DNA of 64,000 bases from Burkholderia sp. WSM2232 (lineage in GTDB: Bacteria > Pseudomonadota > Gammaproteobacteria > Burkholderiales > Burkholderiaceae), in assembly GCF_000472545.1 (NCBI RefSeq), contig NZ_AWZV01000020.1, positions 62,256-126,255 on the forward strand, written 5' to 3'. The notes under the pieces are model-generated. The model did not search any database. It saw only the letters and a list, made by a program, of their open reading frames with translations, and had not been told where the DNA came from. Below, in pieces: positions 19,136-28,742 of this stretch (within the stretch, counting starts at the first letter, position 1; each line of letters starts with the position of its first letter). The position numbers and the translations under genes were made by a program.

Positions 19136-19178
19136 CAGTACAATTCATGCAAACTGTACCGACGAAGGAGCAGTACAG
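19136..19178. promoter_or_regulatory. Repeated half-sites in the EamA-MocR divergent promoter
   Basis: CAGTACAATT (19136-19145), its inverted partner AACTGTACC (19152-19160) and a third copy CAGTACAG (19171-19178) are packed into 43 bp. The last copy sits between the AAGGAG ribosome site and the ATG of the MocR gene. The arrangement, two converging half-sites plus a direct copy, is typical of MocR-family operators and suggests autoregulation. Confidence 0.6.
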
Positions 19179-20615
19179 ATGGGCGAGAGTGGTCAGAACC
19201 GGCCGATCGATCAAGCGCAGGGCACGCGGGTCGGCATCGTCATGGACAATCTGCGCGAACGCATTACCAGCCGCTCGCTGATGCCCGGCGCGCGAGTGCC
19301 GTCCATCCGCGTGATGACGGACGCGCTTGGCGTGTCGAAGTCGACGGTCGTCGAGGCCTACGACCGGCTCGTTGCGGAAGGCGTGATTGTCGCGCGGCGC
19401 GGCTCGGGCTTTTTCGTGTCGGGTCATGCACCGCCGCTCGCGCTTGCCGATCTGGGGCCGCGTCTCGATCGCGAGGTCGATCCGCTGTGGCTTACGCGCC
19501 AGTCGTTGCAGTCGAGCCTCAAGGTGCTCAAGCCCGGTTGTGGCTGGATGCCGGCGTCGTGGCTGCCCGAGGAGGGCGTGCGCCGCGCGCTGCGGGCAGT
19601 AGCGCGCGATCCGCAGGCGCCGCTTGCCGATTACGCGAACCCATACGGCTTGCCCGCGCTGCGTCAGCAGCTTGCCTGGCGGCTTGCGCAGCACGGCGTG
19701 GAGGCGCCGCCCGAGCAGATCATGCTGACCGACGGCGGCACCCACGCTCTCGATCTTGTGTGCCGCTTCCTGCTCGAACCAGGCGACACCGTATTGATCG
19801 ACGACCCGTGCTATTTCAACTTCCAGGCGCTGCTGCGGGCGCATCGGGCGCGCATTGTCGGGGTGCCTTATACGCCGTCCGGTCCAGATCTCGCGGCCTT
19901 CGAGCGGGCGCTGACCGAGCACCGTCCGCGGCTTTACGTGACCAACTCCGCGATTCATAACCCGACCGGCGCGACGCTCGCTCCGGCCGTCGCCCATCGG
20001 CTGCTGAAGCTCGCGGGCGAGCACGATCTGCTGGTCGTCGAGGACGATATCTTTGCCGACTTCGAAGACGAAGCCGCACCGCGTCTTGCGGCTTTCGACG
20101 GGCTCGCGCGAGTGGTGTCCATCGGCAGCTTCTCGAAAACGCTGTCGGCGGCGGCGCGTTGCGGCTATATCGCTGCACGCGCCGAGTGGATCGAGCCGTT
20201 GACCGACCTGAAACTCGCGACATCGTTCGGCAACGGGCAACTGAGCGCGAGTGTCGTGCATCGGCTGCTGGTGGACGGCACGTACCGGCGCCATCTGGAG
20301 TCGATGCGCGCGAAGCTTGCGGATGCGATGGGCGAAACCGTGCGGCGCCTTGGCTACGCCGGGCTTGAAGTCTGGACCCGGCCCCGCGCGGGCATGTTCG
20401 TGTGGACGCGTCTGCCTGATTCGCTGGATGCCGCCGACATCGCGCGCCACGCATTGGACGCAAACGTCGTGTTGGCGCCCGGCAATGTGTTTAGCGTGTC
20501 GCAGTCGGCGGCGAGTTACCTGCGCTTTAACGTGTCGCAATGCAATCGGCCCAAAGTGTACGAAACCTTGCAGCGGGCCATGGACAGCGCCGCCATGCGC
20601 AGCGCGCGCGTGTGA
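19179..20615 (+). CDS. MocR/PdxR-family transcriptional regulator (GntR HTH plus aminotransferase domain)
   Basis: This 478-aa fusion has an N-terminal GntR winged helix at about residues 17-85 (NLRERITSRSLMPGARVPSIRVMTDALGV, STVVEAYDRLVAEG, ARRGSGFFV). A fold-type I aminotransferase domain from about 115 onward carries NPYGLPALRQQLA, TDGGTHALDL, HNPTG, EDDIFADF and the PLP-lysine motif SIGSFSKTLSAAARCGY. Members bind PLP as a sensor and often control transport or amino-acid metabolism. AAGGAG lies 9 nt before the ATG. Its target is probably the divergent EamA exporter gene. Confidence 0.9.
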   Translation: MGESGQNRPIDQAQGTRVGIVMDNLRERITSRSLMPGARVPSIRVMTDALGVSKSTVVEAYDRLVAEGVIVARRGSGFFVSGHAPPLALADLGPRLDREVDPLWLTRQSLQSSLKVLKPGCGWMPASWLPEEGVRRALRAVARDPQAPLADYANPYGLPALRQQLAWRLAQHGVEAPPEQIMLTDGGTHALDLVCRFLLEPGDTVLIDDPCYFNFQALLRAHRARIVGVPYTPSGPDLAAFERALTEHRPRLYVTNSAIHNPTGATLAPAVAHRLLKLAGEHDLLVVEDDIFADFEDEAAPRLAAFDGLARVVSIGSFSKTLSAAARCGYIAARAEWIEPLTDLKLATSFGNGQLSASVVHRLLVDGTYRRHLESMRAKLADAMGETVRRLGYAGLEVWTRPRAGMFVWTRLPDSLDAADIARHALDANVVLAPGNVFSVSQSAASYLRFNVSQCNRPKVYETLQRAMDSAAMRSARV

Positions 20616-20700
20616 CGGCGGTCGGCTTGCTCACGGTGCAGGTTCGCGACGATGCACTTGTCCGCACCTGCGCGTGCCTGCAAGCCCCTGCAACAAGTAC

Positions 20701-20870
20701 CTGTGAGCCTACGAGTGGCTGTGAGCGCCTACGAGTGGCTGTGAGCGGCTGCGAGTGGCTGTGAGCGGCTGCGAGTGGCTGCGAGTGGCTGCGAGTGGCT
20801 CTGAGCGGCGCCGAGTGGCGGCGACCGCCTGCGAGTGGCTGCCAGCGCCTGCAAATGCCCACGAGTACCT
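20701..20870. repeat. Degenerate decamer tandem repeat (about 17 units)
   Basis: The consensus unit GCGAGTGGCT alternates with GTGAGCGGCT in an exact 10-bp register from 20711 to about 20870. The best-conserved run, at 20741-20800, has six units. Earlier looser copies may begin near 20671. It lies in the 327-bp gap between the convergent MocR and TAXI genes. No reading frame here looks like a real protein. The remainder of the gap (20616-20670 and 20881-20942) shows nothing I can name. Confidence 0.85.
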
Positions 20871-20942
20871 GCATCTTGCCTGCCGGCGCTTGACGCGTAC
20901 GCTATGCGTCGCTGCGCCCGTCCACCCGTCCGATTACCCCAG

Positions 20943-22013
20943 TCACTTGCACAGCAAAAGCAGCCGCTCCTGGTTCGAGCACGTGCTGCGTGCCTTTTGT
21001 GCTACCTGCGCCGCCGCGTTCACGCTCGCGCTTCGGTTCGCAAGGCACGCGCGCAAATGCTTCTCGACCGGCGGATAGTACTTCCAGCCGCGCACGAGCG
21101 TAGGCAGTTCCAGCTTCACCTGCTTCCACTTCGGATGCCCACGTTCCTGCAGATTGTCGAAATTCGCGCAGAGCGAGTCGGCGAAATGGTTCAGATTGCC
21201 CACGGTATCGCGCAGACCGTAATCGTAGGTGACGAGGAAGGCCTTGACGGTCAGCGTAGGAACATCTTCTTTCAGCCAGTTCGGATAACTGGTCGCGCGA
21301 ATCGTGGCCGGGAAATAGGTCTGCTTTGCGCGGGCCGTTTCGGGTGCGGCGGAATCTGCTCTGAGCAGACGGATCTGTTGCAACAGATCCGGGTTCATGT
21401 CGTTGAACAGTTTCGCCGGCTGACCGACGACGATAATCGCGACTTCCACTTTCTTCACGATCAACGCTGCGAGCGCGTCCTCGTTGCTCAGATGCTGGAC
21501 GTTCTGTTCGGGAATCGGCTGGCCGAACATCAACCGGTAGAGCGTGGTCGCCGACTGCGCGGTGCCGCTGCCGAGCAGGCCGACGCTGATGGTCTTGTCC
21601 TTGATGTCGCCTAGCGTCTTCAGCGGCGAGTCCGCACGGACCACGACGTTTATCTCCTCGTCATACAGCGGCATGATGAGTCGCAGCGGACGAATCGCCG
21701 TACCCGCATCGGGATTGCCGGAATTGGCCATGTCGATGTACGCCTGATAGACGTCCGACTGCACGAGGGCGAGCTTGACGCCGGGCTCATATCTCATGCG
21801 CTGCACGTTCTCGGCGGAGCCTTTGGATGCGACCACGGACAGATCTATGCCAGCCGGTTGCGCCACCCATTTCGACAGGTCCTGGCCGATCTGGATGTAG
21901 GTGCCCCGTTCCGGGCCGGTCACTATCTTGTAGTGCGCGGGTTCGGCATTGACCATCGAAGAAACGAGGAGCAGGGCCGCTCCTAGCCATCCCATCAAAA
22001 GTTTTTTCAGCAT
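20943..22013 (-). CDS. TAXI-family TRAP solute-binding protein (orphan)
   Basis: This 356-aa periplasmic protein has a signal peptide (MLKKLLMGWLGAALLLVSSMVNA) and the TAXI signature near the mature start (YKIVTGPERGTYIQIGQDLSKWVA), followed by DIKDKTISVGLLGSGTAQSA. Known TAXI proteins feed a fused 4TM-12TM TRAP permease, but none is encoded nearby. The ATG at 22013 is chosen for the signal peptide; upstream codons in frame are not protein-like. It lies 64 bp after the zinc-ribbon gene in the same direction. The C-terminal 80 residues are Lys/Arg-rich with several Cys and appear extended relative to the family. Confidence 0.85.
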   Translation of the reverse strand: MLKKLLMGWLGAALLLVSSMVNAEPAHYKIVTGPERGTYIQIGQDLSKWVAQPAGIDLSVVASKGSAENVQRMRYEPGVKLALVQSDVYQAYIDMANSGNPDAGTAIRPLRLIMPLYDEEINVVVRADSPLKTLGDIKDKTISVGLLGSGTAQSATTLYRLMFGQPIPEQNVQHLSNEDALAALIVKKVEVAIIVVGQPAKLFNDMNPDLLQQIRLLRADSAAPETARAKQTYFPATIRATSYPNWLKEDVPTLTVKAFLVTYDYGLRDTVGNLNHFADSLCANFDNLQERGHPKWKQVKLELPTLVRGWKYYPPVEKHLRACLANRSASVNAAAQVAQKARSTCSNQERLLLLCK

Positions 22014-22077
22014 GGTTCGCACCTGTTTGGTCAGGTTGGCACAAGCCGGTTCATTTCGATCAACTTCGGAATCCAGA

Positions 22078-23145
22078 TCATTGTCTCGCGACTTGCCTCG
22101 AGCTCTTCGCACTGGTCGCTGTTTGCGTGTCGAGGGGCGCCCAGCCGGTCTCGCGAATCACGCGCTCCAGAATCGTTTTGCCGGGATCACTGCCCGTGTC
22201 CAGCGCGAGCGCCTCATTCGCATGCTCGCGCGCGCAGGCCCACGATTGCTGATCGGCGCACAGTTGCGCAGCGAGCAACGCGGCGTCGCGGCGCGCGGCC
22301 AACGGCTTGAGCCTCGCAGCGAGCGTCTGCGCCTCGTTGTTGTCGGACTGCAGCAATTGCACGGCCGACAGAGCGGCTTGCGCCGCGCTCAGATCGTTGA
22401 CGGCGAATGCCGTGCGCGCCGCCTGCAGGGCCTGCGCAGCGTCGTGAAATTGCGGCGCGGCAGGTTTCGCTGCGGTGACCGCTACCGCTATTGGCACCGT
22501 TGCGGGCGCTGCCTGTGGGGCGTTGAGCATGCTGCCGGCGCCAGTCGACTTGCCAGCAATCACCGCGAGATGCGACTCGGTCGCCTGCTCGGGCGCGTAG
22601 CGTGCGATGGCGCCCGTTGCCGTTCTCGCGTTCTGCGCGGCTTCGGCGGCTTGCCCGCCGCTGCCGTAATGCAGATCGCGGCTCTCGCTCAACAGCGCAT
22701 AGCCGACATAGGCCAGGCCCGCGGCGACAACCGCTGCGCTCGCGAGCAGCACGTGCCGAACGCGCAGACCGGCGCGAGGCGCGTGGTCGTCTGCGTCCGC
22801 GTCTGTGTCTATGTCGGCGAGCGGCAGCAGCGCGGTGTCGGGCGCGAGCAGTGGCGCAGGCGGCGTGTGAAGCGCGGCCGCGGGTGCCAGATGCAATCCC
22901 GCATGCAGGGCGCCGCCAGGGAAGTCGGGTTCGCTGAATGTCGGCGCTGTGAAGCGGTCGTGCAGCGTCGACATGTTGAACGTGCTTGCGCGGCTCTCGT
23001 GCAATGCGCTGCGTGAGGGTGCCTCGTCGCCGAGCGGGTCGAAGGCGCCGCAATACGGGCAGTGTTGGAGTTGCCGGTAGAGCGCGCCGCCACATCGTTT
23101 GCACGGTGTCGGAAACTGATGAACGGTTGAGGGTTGAGTGGACAT
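22078..23145 (-). CDS. Zinc-ribbon, single-TM protein of unknown function
   Basis: This 355-aa protein has an N-terminal zinc ribbon (PCKRCGGAL and CPYCGAFDP, four Cys, about residues 14-40) and a cytoplasmic low-complexity linker. A single membrane segment follows (RHVLLASAAVVAAGLAYVGYALL, about 170-192), then a periplasmic helical region with repeat-like Ala-rich helices (AAQALQAARTAFAVNDLSAAQAALSAV, DAALLAAQLCADQQSWACAREHANEAL) that resembles TPR pairs. GGTGGAG precedes the ATG at 23145. It is followed by the TAXI gene. Function unknown; the TPR-like part could bind the TAXI protein in the periplasm. Confidence 0.75.
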   Translation of the reverse strand: MSTQPSTVHQFPTPCKRCGGALYRQLQHCPYCGAFDPLGDEAPSRSALHESRASTFNMSTLHDRFTAPTFSEPDFPGGALHAGLHLAPAAALHTPPAPLLAPDTALLPLADIDTDADADDHAPRAGLRVRHVLLASAAVVAAGLAYVGYALLSESRDLHYGSGGQAAEAAQNARTATGAIARYAPEQATESHLAVIAGKSTGAGSMLNAPQAAPATVPIAVAVTAAKPAAPQFHDAAQALQAARTAFAVNDLSAAQAALSAVQLLQSDNNEAQTLAARLKPLAARRDAALLAAQLCADQQSWACAREHANEALALDTGSDPGKTILERVIRETGWAPLDTQTATSAKSSRQVARQ

Positions 23146-23336
23146 GCTGTGGCTCCACCTGTGGAAAACAATGCCGTTACGGCATGCTCCCGATCGTGTT
23201 TGAGGCGGCGTTGGCGTCCCGCGGAAACCACGATCTACATGCGCCAGAGAGTCCGGGCAGGCAAGCGAGGCTTGCATTGCCGTCGTTTTCAATATGTGGC
23301 GTTTCGAGACGCGCGTCAATGGACGATCGACCCTAT

Positions 23337-23360
23337 GTTATGTGCGCTACCGCACATTAC
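23337..23360. promoter_or_regulatory. 24-bp near-perfect palindrome upstream of the zinc-ribbon gene
   Basis: The arms GTTATGTGCG (23337-23346) and CGCACATTAC (23351-23360) are complementary at nine of ten positions around CTAC. It sits about 190 bp before the zinc-ribbon gene start within a 356-bp gap (23146-23501) that otherwise shows nothing I can name. It could be an operator or a transcript hairpin; the lack of a T-run argues against a terminator. Confidence 0.45.
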
Positions 23361-23501
23361 CAGGTAGGACGAATGATCGCGCCTGTCAGGAAGACGAATG
23401 CACGCCGTTATTTTTATGTTGTGGCGTGCCGTTTGGGGATGAATGTCGGGCGCATGCAATCGATGTCTGCGTAGGCGCCCGCGCAACGACTTGCAACCCG
23501 A

Positions 23502-25136
<1,635 letters not shown>

Positions 25137-25171
25137 ATATGTGACATCTGGTCGTGCGTCAAACGAGAGCA

Positions 25172-25981
25172 ATGGCAAAGAGTCCGTCGGCGGGTAAGAA
25201 GGAAAGCGGTGTGGAGGCGTCGGCCAGCAAGGCGGCAGCGCCTCGCATAGACAGGAGCGCGAAGCGCCGCGCGAGCGCAGCGGCTGAACCTGTCGCGGCA
25301 GCCGCGCGAGGCGGCCGGCCGCAAGACGTCGCCGTGCGACGACCGGGCCGCCCTTCGGGTGCGACGCGCGGCGCGGAGCAGCGCAGCCGCCTGCTCGACG
25401 CGGCGCTCCAACTGTTCGCCCGTCAGGGCATAGTCGATACGACGCTCGGCGAGATCGCCCGCGAGGCGGGCTTCACGCCGGCCATGATGCATTACTACTT
25501 CAAGACGCGCGACCAGTTGCTGGATGTGCTGATCGACGAGCGCATCGGCCCATTGCGCGCGAGTCTTGGCGTACCGTTCCAGGAGCATGCGGACGATCCC
25601 GTCGCGGCTATCACGCAGCTCGCGCAACGCATGGTGCGGGCGGCGGTGGCCCACCCGTGGTTTCCTTCGCTATGGGTGCGTGAAGTGATCAGCGACAGCG
25701 GGCTGTTGCGTCAGCGCATGCACGAACGTTTCGGCAACGCCAATCAGAAGATGTCGCTTGCCGCTATCGAGCGTTGGCAGAACGAAGGCCGTTTGAACGC
25801 GGCGCTCGAACCGTCGCTGATGTTCATCACGCTGCTCGGCCTGACGGTCTTGCCTCTTGCCACCTCCAAGCTATGGCGCGCCGATCCCAGGCATCGCCAA
25901 CCGGGCGAAGAAGCGGTCGCCCGTCACGCAGTTGCGCTGCTTACGCAGGGCATTGGTCCGAAGAAAGCTTCATCCGACTAA
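25172..25981 (+). CDS. TetR-family transcriptional repressor
   Basis: This 269-aa protein has a TetR helix-turn-helix domain at about residues 70-120 (RSRLLDAALQLFARQGIVDTTLGEIAREAGFTPAMMHYYFKTRDQLLDVLI). It is preceded by a long Lys/Ala/Arg-rich tail (AGKKESG, RSAKRRASAAAEP, RRPGRPSGA), longer than usual for the family, and followed by a C-terminal ligand domain. I prefer the ATG at 25172, after GAGAG, to the GTG 18 nt upstream. It probably represses the divergent MFS efflux gene. Confidence 0.88.
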   Translation: MAKSPSAGKKESGVEASASKAAAPRIDRSAKRRASAAAEPVAAAARGGRPQDVAVRRPGRPSGATRGAEQRSRLLDAALQLFARQGIVDTTLGEIAREAGFTPAMMHYYFKTRDQLLDVLIDERIGPLRASLGVPFQEHADDPVAAITQLAQRMVRAAVAHPWFPSLWVREVISDSGLLRQRMHERFGNANQKMSLAAIERWQNEGRLNAALEPSLMFITLLGLTVLPLATSKLWRADPRHRQPGEEAVARHAVALLTQGIGPKKASSD

Positions 25982-26327
25982 ACAAGGTGACTGGCGGTCA
26001 AACGGCGCGTGCGTCTTGATCGGGCCAATGCGCGGCACATAACCTGCTACCCATGTGGTGAAGAGGAGCGTCGCGCATCGGGGCTGCGCGGCGTTGCAGA
26101 AGAAATCGATGCAGGAAGACGCAAGAACGCCGCTGCGGCGCACTGTGCAAGGCATCGCACGTGGCCGTGGCGAAGCGGGTGTCGGCACCGGTTGCCGCGA
26201 ACAGGCCACCGCGAGCCGTTTTTTCATTGGCGTGCAATTTTGGCGCGTTATGGTGCGCGCGTGGCAGGGGCCTTCATTACAATCGTGCGCTTTCCTGCAA
26301 CTCGGCACATGAAATCGAGTCGGAACC
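25982..26327. other. Gene-free stretch before the receiver-domain gene
   Basis: Short frames on both strands look like noise, with no ribosome site or recognisable motif, and no terminator after the TetR gene is obvious. The region presumably holds the promoter of the receiver-domain gene, but I cannot place it. Confidence 0.4.
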
Positions 26328-26858
26328 ATGAACAGCAACATCGCGGCCGCGCAAACCGGCGGCAAACAACATCAACAGCACAAGCAGCAGGGTGACACCT
26401 TGGCCAAGCCTGACGGCCTAACCGGATTTTTAGAGCAACAACAGAAGATGAACGGAGCATTGAGACTCGATCAGGCCACGATCGTGCTCGTAGAAGACGA
26501 CCCGGACAGCCGGGAATCGCTGACCTTGTTGCTCGAAGCGGAAGGCGCAAACGTCGTTGCCGTGGCGGATGCGGAAGAGGGTGTCGAAGCAGCAGTTCGC
26601 CTGCTGCCCGATGCGGTCGTATGCGACCTCGAACTGCCCGCCATGGACGGCTTCTACCTGATCCAGCGTCTGCGCGATCATGAGATTCGCGGCGATCACC
26701 CACCTTCGGTGGCCGTGGCGCTGACAGGCCATACCGACGACGCCTACCGTCTGCGAAGTATCGGAGAGGGTTTCCAGCATTTCATGACCAAGCCGGCCTT
26801 GCCGGAAGATCTCGTGACCTTGCTGCACGACGCCATTGGCGCGCGCGCGGCGCGGTGA
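26328..26858 (+). CDS. Single-domain response regulator (orphan receiver)
   Basis: This 176-aa protein has a single receiver domain at about residues 50-172. The acidic pair is in VLVEDDPDS, the phosphoacceptor Asp in VVCDLELPAMDG, the conserved Thr in VALTGH, and Lys in FMTKPALP. There is no output domain. The first 45 residues are Gln/His-rich (KQHQQHKQQG) and may not be part of the protein; an internal ATG at 26448 (MNGALRLDQ) is an equally reasonable start. No kinase is adjacent, so it may be a phosphate sink or a partner of a distant hybrid kinase. Confidence 0.8.
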   Translation: MNSNIAAAQTGGKQHQQHKQQGDTLAKPDGLTGFLEQQQKMNGALRLDQATIVLVEDDPDSRESLTLLLEAEGANVVAVADAEEGVEAAVRLLPDAVVCDLELPAMDGFYLIQRLRDHEIRGDHPPSVAVALTGHTDDAYRLRSIGEGFQHFMTKPALPEDLVTLLHDAIGARAAR

Positions 26859-26902
26859 GTGCGCGGCGCAGGGGCGATTAGCGCGGATTCGCGGGTTGCG
26901 TG

Positions 26903-26938
26903 GCAGCCCGCGATGAAGTGCACGAACGGGCGGGCTGC
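26903..26938. terminator. Stem-loop between convergent receiver and zur genes
   Basis: GCAGCCCGC (26903-26911) pairs perfectly with GCGGGCTGC (26930-26938) around an 18-nt loop, 45 bp after the receiver gene. There is no clear T-run, so it could be a Rho-dependent end or a structural hairpin. The rest of the 307-bp gap (26859-27165) shows nothing else I can name. Confidence 0.35.
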
Positions 26939-27165
26939 GTTGTGCTTTGTCCGCGGCACAGCGAACGCAGCGCTGGCAGCGCGCATAGTGTCGCTGTTGG
27001 CAGTGTGTTCACAGCGACGGCAGCGCGTCGAGCTTGCCCCGTGACTCGATTAATGCTTCCCCGAGTCGCGCTGAGCCGCGACAAGCCCGGCTTGACACCC
27101 TGCCGCGCTGCGCGCTGCGGCTTCAGGCACACAAAGCTTGCCGCCGCGATGGCAGCCGGCCATGC

Positions 27166-27783
27166 TTATTTCGCGGTGCCAGGCGCGGTTGCGCCCACCT
27201 TTGACGCGGCCGGCGCGGCCAGTTCCGCGGCCTGACAGGCGGAACACACTCCCTTCAATTCGATTTCGTCGCTGGCGACCCGGTAGCCGGCGTCCTCTAT
27301 TTGGGCGATGAGCGCCTGGCGCAGTTTCGGCTGATGCAGCTCGGTGACGTTGCCGCACTGCTGGCAGACCACGAGAATGCCGTGCTGGCATTGCGTGAGG
27401 TCGTGGCAGACCGTGAAGGCGTTGATCGACTCTATGCGATGCACGAGCCCCGCCGAAAGCAGAAAGTCCAGCGCGCGATACACCGTGGGCGGCGCCGAGC
27501 CTGGGTGGATCTGGCGCATTTCGTCGAGCAGCGAATAGGCTTTGGTGGCGCGCCCCGAATTCAGCAGCAGCTCCAGCACTTTGCGGCGGATCGGCGTGAG
27601 CTTTTCGCCGCGTTCGCGACAGTATTCTTCCGCGAGAGCCAGCGCGGCTTCGGGCGACTCGCCGTGCGTGTGCCGCGGCGCGTGTGCGTGGTCATGCGGG
27701 TGTGCATGCGCCTCGGCCGCAGCGGCGGTCTGATCCGTTCTGGGGGGAGTGGTGGCGTGCGCGGCGGGCTTGGCGTTCTTCAT
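27166..27783 (-). CDS. zur: Zinc uptake regulator Zur (Fur family)
   Basis: This 205-aa Fur-family repressor has a winged-helix domain at about residues 50-120 (RGEKLTPIRRKVLELLL, APPTVYRALDFLLSAGLVHRIE) and a dimerisation domain. The structural zinc site is made by two CxxC pairs (CQQCGN and CSAC), and metal-sensing His/Cys lie around CHDLTQCQHG. This arrangement fits Zur rather than Fur. The N terminus is extended by about 45 residues with a His-rich run (HAHPHDHAHAPRHTHG) that could bind zinc. ATG 27783 is chosen; the frame extends upstream without support. Zur would repress zinc importers, none of which are in the window. Confidence 0.85.
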   Translation of the reverse strand: MKNAKPAAHATTPPRTDQTAAAAEAHAHPHDHAHAPRHTHGESPEAALALAEEYCRERGEKLTPIRRKVLELLLNSGRATKAYSLLDEMRQIHPGSAPPTVYRALDFLLSAGLVHRIESINAFTVCHDLTQCQHGILVVCQQCGNVTELHQPKLRQALIAQIEDAGYRVASDEIELKGVCSACQAAELAAPAASKVGATAPGTAK

Positions 27784-27971
27784 GAAGCGATTATAAAGGC
27801 CAATGCAGGATTGCTGCCCGAGGCGCGCGGCGCTGCCGCGCAGCGGCAAAGACGAAGAGGCACAGTCACGAACGGCGCAGTGTCAACCGCACAGCGCCTC
27901 ACGGCCCCGGGCATTGTGTCGCCATACAACTTGTTCCATCAGGCACAATCGCCCAAACGCGCGGCCCCGCA

Positions 27972-28598
27972 TCAGGTCAACGGAAAGTCCACGTATTTCT
28001 TGAATCCCGAACGCGTGGCGATGCGCGAATACCAGCGCTCGAGACTCGGCAGCGGCGGACGCTCGAGGCCCGCAAGGCCGAACCAGCGTTTCGCATACGC
28101 GCCAATGACGATATCGGCCAGCGTGAACTTGTCGCTCTCCAGAAAGAAGCGGCCCTGCAGGTGCGTGTCGAGCAGGCGCCATAGCGGGGTGACGTTGCGG
28201 ACGTCGTCGGCCAGCTTCGTCGCGTCGCGCTGTTCCGGCGGGGTGCGCACGAGCGTCCAGAACACCGGCCGCTCCGCTGGCTGCAGCGTGGAGAGCGACC
28301 AGTCCAGCCAACGGTCGATGCTCGCGCGCAGTCTCGGCTCGGCCGGGTACAGCGGGCTTGCCGCGCCATATTGGAGCGCCAGATAGCGCAAGATCGAGTT
28401 CGATTCCCACAGCACGAAGTCGTCGTCCACCAGCGTGGGAATCTTGCCGGTCGGGTTCATCGAAAGATAGGCGGGTTCGTTATTGCGCCCGAACTGCAGG
28501 CCCGCGTCGATACGCTCATACGGCAGCACCAGTTCATCGCAGCACCACAACACCTTTTGCACGTTCACTGAGTTCGTGCGTCCCCAGATCGTAATCAT
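27972..28598 (-). CDS. Glutathione S-transferase
   Basis: This 208-aa cytosolic protein has an N-terminal thioredoxin-like domain with the cis-Pro segment NPTGKIPTLVDDDFVLWESNSILRYL (the glutathione gamma-glutamyl site, ES) at about residues 48-75. A helical C-terminal domain with FFLESDKFTLADIVIG follows. This matches the beta-proteobacterial GST family related to YfcG/YibF; a substrate cannot be assigned. It is divergent from the NERD-helicase gene, with 144 bp between. Confidence 0.9.
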   Translation of the reverse strand: MITIWGRTNSVNVQKVLWCCDELVLPYERIDAGLQFGRNNEPAYLSMNPTGKIPTLVDDDFVLWESNSILRYLALQYGAASPLYPAEPRLRASIDRWLDWSLSTLQPAERPVFWTLVRTPPEQRDATKLADDVRNVTPLWRLLDTHLQGRFFLESDKFTLADIVIGAYAKRWFGLAGLERPPLPSLERWYSRIATRSGFKKYVDFPLT

Positions 28599-28742
28599 CC
28601 GGTCAATCCCTTTTTGTCGACAATTGGCAAGCCGCGCCTTGCGCGGCGTTCAACCAGTAACGATACACGATCCCTGCGTTTGCATGCCTCGCTCGCCATG
28701 CGTTGCGTACAATGAGCGCACCGAATCACGACGAGGCACCGC

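Noticed and set aside
19128-20540. 470-codon frame antisense to the MocR gene
   Set aside because: Arg/His-rich shadow; the plus strand has clear HTH and aminotransferase motifs.
25982-26365. 131-codon minus-strand frame at 25970-26365
   Set aside because: Cys/Arg-rich random composition, no ribosome site, overlaps the start of the receiver gene.
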